DNA from: Sphingobacterium spiritivorum
Lineage (GTDB): Bacteria > Bacteroidota > Bacteroidia > Sphingobacteriales > Sphingobacteriaceae
Assembly: GCF_016725325.1 (NCBI RefSeq)
Contig: NZ_CP068083.1
Span: 2,852,001-2,916,000 of the forward strand
DNA length: 64,000 nucleotides
Direction: 5' to 3'
Below the pieces are notes generated by a model, which saw only the letters and a program-made list of their open reading frames with translations, searched no databases and had not been told where the DNA came from. Within the stretch, counting starts at the first letter, position 1. Each line of letters starts with the position of its first letter. Positions 35,635 through 43,835 of the stretch are shown here, piece by piece. A program made the position numbers and the translations under genes.

Positions 35635-38600
35635 ATGAAACGAACAATTACTTTTTTACTCATACTTTTTTCAGTTACCAATACCATTGCCCAAAACATA
35701 TCCAACATTCGGGGTAAGGTAGTCAATAATGAAAATGGTCAGCCCGTAGCAGGTGCTACGGTCAAATTGTTGAACCGCAGTCAGAATAACACCGTACAAA
35801 CTGATGAAGACGGAAATTTTGAATTTACAAATAAAGCATTCCCTTTAGCAGTTAGTGTTAGTTACATTGGATTAGCAGATACGACATTTGTCCTTTCTGC
35901 TGCTCCACAAAACCCATTGACGGTGCATCTAAATCCGGCAAGCAATACTTTAAGCGAAGTAGTGGTATCCACGGGTATTCAAAAAATACCCAAAGAAAGA
36001 GCCACAGGGTCATTTGACCATATCGACAACGAATTGTTTAATCGTCAAATCTCTACCGATGTATTGAGCAGGTTGGACGGTATTGCCAGTTCAGCAATGT
36101 TTGATAACAGACCCGGTGTAGGCAGTAACAATTTGAGCATACGAGGTCTAAGCACTATTTTTTCCAATACGAAACCATTAATCATACTGAATAATTTTCC
36201 CTACGAGGGCAATATAAATGATATTAACCCGAACGATGTGGAAGATATTACCATTCTAAAGGATGCAACCGCAGCCTCTATATGGGGCGTAAGAGCCGGA
36301 AACGGTGTAATCGTTATAACGACCAAGAAAGCCAAACGGAACCAGCCGCCTGCCATATCGTTTAACAGCAATATGACTCTTATTCAAAAGCCGGATATGA
36401 TGCAACTGCCTTATATGTCTTCTGCGGATTATATAGGTGTCGAAAAAATGCTTTTTGACAATAACTTTTACGATGCCAATGAGCAGTTAGGCTACGTGCC
36501 ATTATCCCCCGCAGTGGAATTAATGTATAAAAATAAACACGGGTTACTAACCGATGCCGCATTGCAACAAGGGCTGAACGAATTAGCGCAATACGATATA
36601 CGTCGGGAATTGAATAAATACGTTTACAGGAAAGGGCTAAACCAGCAATATTCCCTAAACGTGAGTGGGCAGAGCGAAAATGTAAGCTATTATCTTTCTG
36701 GTGGCTATGATGACAATACCAGCACCACCGATGGAGGTTATAAACGGTATAATCTACGTTCTGACAATACGTTTCGACTTTCCAAAAAATTGAGTTTGGA
36801 TGCCGCCTTGTTTTTTACCCATACCTTCACAAACGCAGGAAGACCTACCAATTTTTCTTCGTTACCTTATGCCCGTATTGCGGACGAAAATGGAAACGCT
36901 TTACCAATAGACCGATATTATCGGTCAAACTATATTCAGGAAACAAAACAAAATGGATTATTAGATTGGACGTATCGTCCATTGGACGAAATAAACCTCA
37001 TCAACAATAAGCAGAAAACAAACAGCCTGATATTGAATACAGGGCTGAATTATGACATTGGCAAAGGGCTGATTGTAGAAATCAAATACCAATATGAAAA
37101 CGCACAGGGAGCAGGAAAAGATATACGGAGCATGGCATCCTATTATACCCGTGATAGGATAAATACCTATACACAGGTTGGTACGGATGGAGCGTTATTC
37201 CGCCCAATACCTTTGGGCGATATCTTAAATGAATCAACAAACAGCTTCACGTCGCAATCTCTCCGTTTACAACTGAATTACTCCAAAACTTGGGATAAAC
37301 ACCAGCTAACAGGTCTTGCTGGAGCAGAGGCTCGTCAGGCAAACACCACTCTAACACAGTCTACACAATATGGTTATAATCCCCATATTTTGACGACTAT
37401 CGCAGTTAATTACGATACTGATTATACTTTGTACAGTCCCACAGGTGGAATTGCAAAAATTCCAAATCCATATTTTACATCCGAAACTAACGATAGGTTT
37501 ATATCCTTTTTTACCAATTGGGCTTATACGTTTGATAACCGCTATAATCTTAACATTAGTGCAAGACAAGATGGCTCAAATCTGTTTGGAGTAAGGAGCA
37601 ATCAACGGTTTACCCCACTTTGGTCGGTTGGTGGTAGCTGGCATCTGACGAATGAACGGTTTATCAATATTACATGGCTTGACCTGTTGAAGCTAAGGAC
37701 GACTTTCGGTTATAGCGGTAACCTCAATCGCAATGTTTCGGCTCTGCCCACAATGCGTTATTACAATGGTGGAAATTTAATAAATACGCCTTATGGTGTA
37801 TTAGTTAATCCACCGAACGAAAATCTTCGTTGGGAAAAGAACGGGCAGTTCAATGTAGGGTTTGACTTTGCTGTTTTAAAACAACGTTTAAGCGGTACAT
37901 TTGAATACTATCACAAGAAAAATACCGACCTTATTGGTTATATGCCTATCGACCAAACCACAGGTGCAATAGGTTCCTTAAGTAGCCGAGGGTTCACTTA
38001 TCTTGGAAATTCGGCTTCCATGACCGGAAACGGAATAGATATACAATTGCATAGTGTCAATATCCGTAAAGCATTTGAATGGCGGACAGACTTGCTGTAC
38101 AGTACCGTAAAAACTAAAATAACGGAATATCTTGCCGAGACAAGAGACCTCAATAATTATCTTAATAGCGGATTGGTTATTTCGCCCATCATTGGAAAAC
38201 CCGCCTATTCTATTTTTGCATTTCGATGGGCTGGTCTTGACCCCGAAACAGGCGACCCTATGGGCTACCTTCATGGCGAAGTAAGCAAAGATTATGCAGC
38301 CATCCGCAACGAAACCACACCAGAAGAACTGATTTATTATGGCTCCGCCACTCCTACACATTTCGGTGCTTTAAGAAATACGTTCTCATGGAAAGGGTTA
38401 AGTCTTTCATTCAATATCAGCTATAAATTAGGGTTCTATTTCAGGAGAAACAGCGTGTACTATAACGCAATATTCAATGGCACAGGTTCGCATTCGGATT
38501 TTAGTCTAAGATGGCAAAAGCCGGGTGATGAAGTCACCACACAGATTCCGTCAATGGTCTATCCGAATAATAACAATCGGGATGGCTATTTTTATCCACG

Positions 38601-38829
38601 TGCCGAAGTGCTGATTTCAAAGGGAGACAATATACGCTTACAGGACATCAACCTTAGTTACCAAATTAAATCATTGGAAAACAAATGGAAACTGAAAAGA
38701 TTGGAGGTATTGATGTACGCTACCAATTTAGGGACGATATGGAAAGCGGATAAACATAACGTCGACCCGGAATTTGGAGATTTATCACCACTAAGAACTT
38801 TTTCATTTGGTTTAAGAGCAGGCTTTTAA
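35635..38829 (+). CDS. SusC/RagA-family TonB-linked outer-membrane protein
   Basis: A 1064-residue transporter. ATG 35635 gives a signal peptide MKRTITFLLILFSVTNTIAQ; the longer frame from 35515 lies in the TlpA gene. It opens with a CarboxypepD_reg-like domain (NIRGKVVNNENGQPVAGATV), then a TonB plug (LSIRGLSTIFSNTKPLIILN; DATAASIWGVRAGNGVIVIT) and a barrel ending FSFGLRAGF. It pairs with the SusD-like gene 12 bp downstream to import a substrate through the outer membrane. The substrate is unknown. The gene order TlpA-SusC-SusD followed by convergent DUF6520/MauE/AraC genes suggests it is not a polysaccharide locus, as no glycoside hydrolase is present. Confidence 0.93.
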   Translation: MKRTITFLLILFSVTNTIAQNISNIRGKVVNNENGQPVAGATVKLLNRSQNNTVQTDEDGNFEFTNKAFPLAVSVSYIGLADTTFVLSAAPQNPLTVHLNPASNTLSEVVVSTGIQKIPKERATGSFDHIDNELFNRQISTDVLSRLDGIASSAMFDNRPGVGSNNLSIRGLSTIFSNTKPLIILNNFPYEGNINDINPNDVEDITILKDATAASIWGVRAGNGVIVITTKKAKRNQPPAISFNSNMTLIQKPDMMQLPYMSSADYIGVEKMLFDNNFYDANEQLGYVPLSPAVELMYKNKHGLLTDAALQQGLNELAQYDIRRELNKYVYRKGLNQQYSLNVSGQSENVSYYLSGGYDDNTSTTDGGYKRYNLRSDNTFRLSKKLSLDAALFFTHTFTNAGRPTNFSSLPYARIADENGNALPIDRYYRSNYIQETKQNGLLDWTYRPLDEINLINNKQKTNSLILNTGLNYDIGKGLIVEIKYQYENAQGAGKDIRSMASYYTRDRINTYTQVGTDGALFRPIPLGDILNESTNSFTSQSLRLQLNYSKTWDKHQLTGLAGAEARQANTTLTQSTQYGYNPHILTTIAVNYDTDYTLYSPTGGIAKIPNPYFTSETNDRFISFFTNWAYTFDNRYNLNISARQDGSNLFGVRSNQRFTPLWSVGGSWHLTNERFINITWLDLLKLRTTFGYSGNLNRNVSALPTMRYYNGGNLINTPYGVLVNPPNENLRWEKNGQFNVGFDFAVLKQRLSGTFEYYHKKNTDLIGYMPIDQTTGAIGSLSSRGFTYLGNSASMTGNGIDIQLHSVNIRKAFEWRTDLLYSTVKTKITEYLAETRDLNNYLNSGLVISPIIGKPAYSIFAFRWAGLDPETGDPMGYLHGEVSKDYAAIRNETTPEELIYYGSATPTHFGALRNTFSWKGLSLSFNISYKLGFYFRRNSVYYNAIFNGTGSHSDFSLRWQKPGDEVTTQIPSMVYPNNNNRDGYFYPRAEVLISKGDNIRLQDINLSYQIKSLENKWKLKRLEVLMYATNLGTIWKADKHNVDPEFGDLSPLRTFSFGLRAGF

Positions 38830-38841
38830 AATTTAGAAACT

Positions 38842-40191
38842 ATGACACGATATATAATAATATTACTGATTACAATAATCACATTTTCAGGATGTGAAAA
38901 ATATTTGGACGTTAAACCGGATAAATCGCTTGTCGTACCGACCACGGTTGCAGACCTTAGAGCATTATTGTATAACACATCGAGAATGAATAGCTGGTAT
39001 CCCTCAATTCAGGATGGTGCTACGGATAATCAATTTGTACAAACAGAAAATTTGAATAGATTCACTTCATTAACAGCAAAAAACATCTATACATGGAATG
39101 ATGATGTATTTAACGATGATGAAACCAACGAATGGTCGATGATGTATGCAGCAATCTACTCATGCAATTTGATTTTGGAGCAGTTGGAGAAAATTGAACC
39201 TGTTCCGGTAGAAAAAAACCAAATTGAGGGAGAGGCTTTGTTTTTCCGCTCCTTTGCATTTTACAATGTTGCCCAGCTTTGGGCAAAACCTTATGAGAAA
39301 AATACGGCACAAACAGACTTAGGTATTCCACTAAGGTTAAAATCTGATATTGGTGAGAAATCTATAAGGTCATCGGTTGAAGAAACTTATACTAAAATTA
39401 CCAATGACTTGAACAGGGCTGTTATACTTTTATCCGTCAATAGCCCATATAAAACAACACCAACGAAGCAGGCTGTCTATGGACTGTTAGCCCGCATATA
39501 CTTATCAATGGAAGACTATGATAAAGCACTATCTTACGCAGACACTTGTTTAAGCTATTCAGATGCTTTACTTGATTACAATACATTAACAATGGGGTCG
39601 GCAACCTCATTCCCGATACCTCGCTATAATGAAGAAATAATTTTTCATGCTAACGATTTTGGGCGTATGGTGATGAGCATTACCTATGGAAGAATTGATA
39701 GCAACCTATATAAGTCTTATGAATCGAACGATATTAGAAAAACAGCTTTCTTTAGAAACAGAGCGGGCTATTATTCCTTTAGGGGAAATTACGATGGCAA
39801 TTCAGGAATGTGGTTTGCCGGAATTTCTACCAACGAAATCTATCTGATAAAAGCTGAATGTGAAGCAAGAGCAGGAAATATTACCACGGCTTTACAGACC
39901 GTAAACGAACTATTAAAAAATCGCTATAACAGTACATTTATTCCATTCAGTTCGGACAATGATGAAACTGTATTAAGGTTTATCTTGGATGAGCGAAGAA
40001 AGGAATTAATATGGCGGGGATTACGGTGGTCGGATTTAAGACGATTGAACAAGGACAGCCGTTTTTCAAAAACGATAACAAGAAATATTGACGGAAAGAT
40101 TTATACATTAGAGCCAAACAGTCCAAAGTATGTCTTGCCCATACCCAATAGTGTGATACTTAACAACGGTATGCAACAAAACGAGCGGTAA
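38842..40191 (+). CDS. SusD/RagB-family outer-membrane lipoprotein
   Basis: A 449-residue lipoprotein (ITFSGCEKYLDVKPDKS, Cys about 18) with TPR-like helical repeats and SusD motifs: FFRSFAFYNVAQLWAKPY and RRKELIWRGLRWSDLRRLNK near the C-terminus. It caps the SusC channel and binds substrate at the cell surface. It is the last rightward gene and converges on the DUF6520 gene 30 bp away. The family is firm, substrate unknown. Confidence 0.92.
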   Translation: MTRYIIILLITIITFSGCEKYLDVKPDKSLVVPTTVADLRALLYNTSRMNSWYPSIQDGATDNQFVQTENLNRFTSLTAKNIYTWNDDVFNDDETNEWSMMYAAIYSCNLILEQLEKIEPVPVEKNQIEGEALFFRSFAFYNVAQLWAKPYEKNTAQTDLGIPLRLKSDIGEKSIRSSVEETYTKITNDLNRAVILLSVNSPYKTTPTKQAVYGLLARIYLSMEDYDKALSYADTCLSYSDALLDYNTLTMGSATSFPIPRYNEEIIFHANDFGRMVMSITYGRIDSNLYKSYESNDIRKTAFFRNRAGYYSFRGNYDGNSGMWFAGISTNEIYLIKAECEARAGNITTALQTVNELLKNRYNSTFIPFSSDNDETVLRFILDERRKELIWRGLRWSDLRRLNKDSRFSKTITRNIDGKIYTLEPNSPKYVLPIPNSVILNNGMQQNER

Positions 40192-40221
40192 CAAGGTTCA
40201 GCATAATACCGCAAATAATTA

Positions 40222-40536
40222 TTATTCTATCCTTGTATATATAGACGAAATAACTGTATTCATATCAGGGTGTTCAGTATCTCCAATGAGTGGTTTTGCC
40301 TTAATAGCACACAATATATCATTTCCCGTTATACACGGAGGTGCTGTACTACCATTTTCATTAACAAGTGCGAAATTTTCTGGGTTGGAGATGTTACCAT
40401 CTCCCGTTTCATCTGTATAGGCAAACCATTTTTCTCCAGCAAGACTGGCGTTTTTCATTACCGAAAAGGACATTGTTACAGATGCAATGGTTACCGCTGC
40501 CAGTGCAAATAGGTTATTTTTTATTTTTTTCATCAT
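40222..40536 (-). CDS. DUF6520 small secreted protein, copy 1
   Basis: A 104-residue protein: exported signal (NNLFALAAVTIASVTMSFSV), then EKWFAYTDETGDGNISNPEN and a conserved C-x7-C pair in PPCITGNDILCAIKAKP. Its neighbour 40671-40985 has the same layout and Cys spacing. No metal or catalytic motif is evident. The two cysteines probably form a disulfide in the envelope, which fits the MauE-type redox gene upstream in the same leftward operon. Function unknown; it could be a peptide substrate, pheromone-like product or structural protein. Confidence 0.78.
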   Translation of the reverse strand: MMKKIKNNLFALAAVTIASVTMSFSVMKNASLAGEKWFAYTDETGDGNISNPENFALVNENGSTAPPCITGNDILCAIKAKPLIGDTEHPDMNTVISSIYTRIE

Positions 40537-40670
40537 TTTAAAATTTTGAGGTTGAAGAAATGGTCTTTTCCTTTGGATGATTAAATCTAATTAACGAAAG
40601 TATTCTCTAAATAGAGTGTGAACATGGGATAATCCTTGTTCACACTCTTTCAAATTATTTACTGAAAAAG

Positions 40671-40985
40671 CTATTGCAGCTTTCTTTCTCTGTCGTCAAT
40701 AACAGTACCTAAATTGGGATGTTCTTCACCACCAATCATCACAGGTTGAGCCTTAACCGCACAGATTTCGTCACTTCCTTCAGAACACGTAGGCGGATTA
40801 GCGCCATCACTTGGCGTGAGTATATAATTTTCAGGATTGTTGGGATTTCCATCTCCGGTTTCATCAGTGTACTCAAACCATTTTTCTCCTGCAAAACTGG
40901 CGTTTTTCATCACGGTAAACGACATGGTTACAGCTGCAATGGCTATTGCTACTACAGCAAATAGGTTCATTTTTAATTTTTTCAT
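40671..40985 (-). CDS. DUF6520 small secreted protein, copy 2
   Basis: A 104-residue paralogue of the preceding gene: EKWFEYTDETGDGNPNNPEN and PPTCSEGSDEICAVKAQP with C-x7-C. The signal peptides (LFAVVAIAIAAVTMSFTVMK) are also near-identical. It lies 4 bp after MauE and 134 bp before copy 1. The tandem duplication with divergent mature middles (ILTPSDGAN versus ALVNENGST) points to selection on the exposed part. Role unknown. Confidence 0.78.
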   Translation of the reverse strand: MKKLKMNLFAVVAIAIAAVTMSFTVMKNASFAGEKWFEYTDETGDGNPNNPENYILTPSDGANPPTCSEGSDEICAVKAQPVMIGGEEHPNLGTVIDDRERKLQ

Positions 40986-40989
40986 CGCT

Positions 40990-41517
40990 TTAAAATTTTG
41001 ATGTTAAAAAATACTTTTTTATATGTCTTTTGGCAGACGCGCCCTCGGTAGCTTCGCCTCCGGCGTTGCTACCTCGTAATTTATGCCATAAGTAAAGCCC
41101 CAAAATGCTTAGGGAAAGGAAAAAGAGATTAAAGAAAAAATGCTGTGTCCAGTTCATACCACTTATCACCGAACCACACCCGCATGGTAATTTTTCCCAT
41201 GCACCCATAAGAGCCACAGCGATATATGCTGTAAAAGCGGTCATTAATACGGTAGATAGTATTAGACCTGCTTTGCGATACTTTTCCATTACCAATGCCA
41301 GCACTGTTATTAACTCCAATGCCGGGAGCGAGTATATTAGGATATATCCTATGCTATCTGAAAAAGGTTGGCGGAGAATGCCTCCTTTAAACGCTGTAAA
41401 GTCTGTTATTTTATCGATGCCTACGGGTATCCAAAGAAGCAGCAAAAGAATAATAACGACATTGAGTGTTATCCGTTTTCTTTTGATTTGGTTTTGATAT
41501 GTAGCTGCTGTTTCCAT
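40990..41517 (-). CDS. MauE/DoxX-like redox membrane protein
   Basis: A 175-residue membrane protein with four hydrophobic segments (VVIILLLLLWIPVGIDKITD; IGYILIYSLPALELITVLAL; TVLMTAFTAYIAVALMGAWE; FFFNLFFLSLSILGLYLW). A CGC motif in KLPCGCGSVISG matches the MauE-type thiol site used in disulfide or electron transfer. In this operon it probably helps oxidise or reduce the C-x7-C pairs of the two DUF6520 proteins and works with the TlpA-like protein. The last ~25 residues come from a GC-rich hairpin region (41046-41076), so the natural C-terminus may be shorter. Confidence 0.78.
   Translation of the reverse strand: METAATYQNQIKRKRITLNVVIILLLLLWIPVGIDKITDFTAFKGGILRQPFSDSIGYILIYSLPALELITVLALVMEKYRKAGLILSTVLMTAFTAYIAVALMGAWEKLPCGCGSVISGMNWTQHFFFNLFFLSLSILGLYLWHKLRGSNAGGEATEGASAKRHIKKYFLTSKF
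41046..41076. repeat. GC-rich hairpin at MauE 3' end
   Basis: CGGTAGCTTCGCC (41046-41058) pairs with GGCGTTGCTACCTCG (41062-41076), loop TCC. It is GC-rich in an AT-rich setting and sits inside the last codons of MauE, like a palindromic repeat inserted at a gene end. Confidence 0.6.
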
Positions 41518-41661
41518 TGTCTTTGTATCTTAATGATGGTTATCACCATCCTTTGATACAAAGTTCATCAAAGCCGTAAGCGTGTGAAAGACAAAATCGG
41601 TAAATATTGAGCAACTTTGTGTAAGAAATTTTCCGATTTTATCAATTTCGGGGAAATTCCG

Positions 41662-42606
41662 TTACCTGCGTTTCAGGTATTGCTCTAAAGCAGTACGAAA
41701 TGGACGTTCATTGGTGTAGCCAACTTCCATATATACGTCTTTTATAGCTTTCCCTTGTTTTTCGATGAGGAACAAGGCGTGAGAAATGCGCAATTCGGTA
41801 ATAAAATCCTGTACGCTTATGTGGTACTGGCGTTTGAAGATATTGAGCAAAGTACGTTCCGTAACGAAAAAGTATTCTGAAAGGAATTTTATGGTAAGCG
41901 CATTATCACAATAATGTTCCTGGATATAGGCTTTGATTTTATAAGCAAGGTCGGCTTTTTGGTCTTCTAACATTGTGTCGTAATGCTCCAGAAGGTAGCT
42001 GATATACTTGCGGAGATTGCCATCCAATGCCCCGATATTGGTCTGTGAATAACTGTATATTTTATACAGCCATCGGTGTATCTTCCTGTCCATCCTGCAT
42101 TGGTACATGGTGTCGTAGGTGCGGTTATCGTGTTTAAAACGATGCAGGACGTTTTGGATATTAGGGTAGTTATGGTACATGCTTTCTATCCATTCAGGCA
42201 AAATACTTACCACGAGACAGATATGCATGCCTTTTTGGGCATAGGCGAAATACCTGCCCGAATCGTAATAGGACATGAGGAAGCTGTTAGGCTGCGTTTT
42301 TATAATCGGCTTACGGCTTTCAGTCATATACAACAATGTGCCTTTGAGCATAAAATAAAGGTACAGTTGCCGCTCTTGAATGTCGAAAGGAATATAAACA
42401 GGGTTGCTTACATTAAGCTGCACTAAATCTATAAAAAAAGGACTGTTTTTAATTTGCTGGCTCAATAGTTCATAATACGGCAGCGTAAAGCCCTGCCTTT
42501 GGACAGCGAAAGGTAATGGGTATTTGCTCCACTCCGGGAGGTCGTTGGGATTGGCTATCCACCTTTTAAATTCGCTTTCTATTTTTAGGATATAAGGTAT
42601 TTCCAT
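41662..42606 (-). CDS. AraC-family transcriptional regulator
   Basis: A 314-residue regulator with an unrecognised ligand-type N-terminal part (about 1-210) and a C-terminal AraC HTH: LTIKFLSEYFFVTERTLLNI and HISVQDFITELRISHALFLI. It lies 144 bp upstream of MauE and reads in the same direction, so it may control the MauE/DUF6520 genes. The short gap lacks a clear box. No metal-binding or sugar-binding motif is seen; the inducer is unknown. Confidence 0.85.
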   Translation of the reverse strand: MEIPYILKIESEFKRWIANPNDLPEWSKYPLPFAVQRQGFTLPYYELLSQQIKNSPFFIDLVQLNVSNPVYIPFDIQERQLYLYFMLKGTLLYMTESRKPIIKTQPNSFLMSYYDSGRYFAYAQKGMHICLVVSILPEWIESMYHNYPNIQNVLHRFKHDNRTYDTMYQCRMDRKIHRWLYKIYSYSQTNIGALDGNLRKYISYLLEHYDTMLEDQKADLAYKIKAYIQEHYCDNALTIKFLSEYFFVTERTLLNIFKRQYHISVQDFITELRISHALFLIEKQGKAIKDVYMEVGYTNERPFRTALEQYLKRR

Positions 42607-42752
42607 AGGCGGTAATTTATTCTCCTATCGGATGCCTTAATAAATTCCGCCCTCTTACTTCAATTCCACTTTTACGGTAAGGGGTTCCTGTAATCAAACG
42701 GATGGAATTTGATATAGGCTATACAAATCTGAACCATTCAAATGAATAAAAA

Positions 42753-42788
42753 ACCCAAGTTGGGTAGAACTTGGGTAAAATTTTTTTT
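42753..42788 (+). terminator. Rho-independent terminator
   Basis: ACCCAAGTT (42753-42761) pairs with AACTTGGGT (42768-42776), then AAAA and eight T. In the 335-bp gap before ORF6N it is the clearest signal; the rest holds the inverted repeat below. Confidence 0.7.
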
Positions 42789-42886
42789 CAAACAATTGAA
42801 GCAAGTGGGAAAGAAAGTGTACCGGGGCGTGCCACCGTCTGCATTTAACCACCGCACAGAGGACGACCCAAAAATGCAACCGGGTC

Positions 42887-42948
42887 GGGCTATCCGCTAT
42901 ATCTTTTGCGGATCTTAAAGGACCACAAAAGGATGTCGCTGCTATCCC
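42887..42948. repeat. Imperfect inverted repeat overlapping ORF6N 3' end
   Basis: GGGCTATCCGCTATATCTTT (42887 on) and the complement of 42926-42948 (GGGATAGCAGCGACATCCTT) form a ~22-bp imperfect inverted repeat around a 17-bp loop. It looks like an intergenic palindromic repeat. It overlaps the ORF6N stop region by 7 bp. Confidence 0.55.
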
Positions 42949-43835
42949 TCACGCAATATGCCATTTAGTAAACTAATCATCTTACTTGCCTCTGCGCTCA
43001 TTTTGGAAAAGGCAAACCATTTCCTACCCAAATCCTTTAGTGATGCGCCGATGTGGTATAGTTCCGTACCGTCAATAATGAGGAAACGGTCATGGGCATG
43101 GGCAAATGCGTGTACATTGATAGCCGGATATTGACTGTTGTAGCGTTGTAAATCGAGTTGTAATTGATTACTGATATTTTTGGTGTAAATAGTGGCAGAT
43201 ACGGATTGCCCACGCTTTCCGAGTAGCGTTAGCACCGTATCATCCACATAGTTGTCTATAAGGATAATTGACCTTTGTGCGCTCCGTATAATATCGGCGA
43301 CAAAGGTATAGGCATCAAATATCTGCCCGTCATAGAAAATACCTTTATCACTGTGCAGCTTCCCGCTTTCCAAAGCCTTAAAGATTTCCTCAAATTTGCC
43401 GTCCGCTTCAATCTGTTTGAGTTCGATTTTATCCATCCGGGAGAACAATGCGGCATTTCCGATTAACAATCTGCGCATTTCCACAAAGGCATTCATAATC
43501 TCGATGCTGACCTTTACAGCTATCTCGCTGCGCAAAACGGCGGACAGCATGGCGACCCCTTGCTCGCCAAAAACATAGGGCAGGTAACGCCTGCCGCCGT
43601 AATTTAAACTTGAGGTTCCAATTTGGAACCTCAAGTTTTCAGCTTCTTCTTCTGTTAATTGAAAGCAGAATGATTGGGGAAACCGCTCTATGTTTCTTTT
43701 TACGGCTTTGTTAAGGTTTTTTGTTTCGACCTGGTACAACTTGGCAAGGTCGCTGTCCAACATAACCTGTTTGCCCCGTATTGTGTAGATAAGGTTTTCT
43801 ATTTCCTTTCGGCTTATGATTGCGTTGCTGTTCAT
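42942..43835 (-). CDS. ORF6N-domain protein of ICE backbone
   Basis: A 297-residue protein. The N-terminal ORF6N domain (SRKEIENLIYTIRGKQVMLD; YQVETKNLNKAVKRNIERFP; FQLTEEEAENLRFQ) is a phage/ICE DNA-binding module. The C-terminal half carries ATIYTKNISNQLQLDLQRYN and HDRFLIIDGTELYHIGASLK, also found alone in the fragment at 15526-15803. The fold resembles a phospholipase-D-like or uncharacterised nuclease-like domain, but I do not assign catalysis. It overlaps the topoisomerase gene by 4 bp, so it is in the same operon. Confidence 0.82.
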   Translation of the reverse strand: MNSNAIISRKEIENLIYTIRGKQVMLDSDLAKLYQVETKNLNKAVKRNIERFPQSFCFQLTEEEAENLRFQIGTSSLNYGGRRYLPYVFGEQGVAMLSAVLRSEIAVKVSIEIMNAFVEMRRLLIGNAALFSRMDKIELKQIEADGKFEEIFKALESGKLHSDKGIFYDGQIFDAYTFVADIIRSAQRSIILIDNYVDDTVLTLLGKRGQSVSATIYTKNISNQLQLDLQRYNSQYPAINVHAFAHAHDRFLIIDGTELYHIGASLKDLGRKWFAFSKMSAEASKMISLLNGILREG

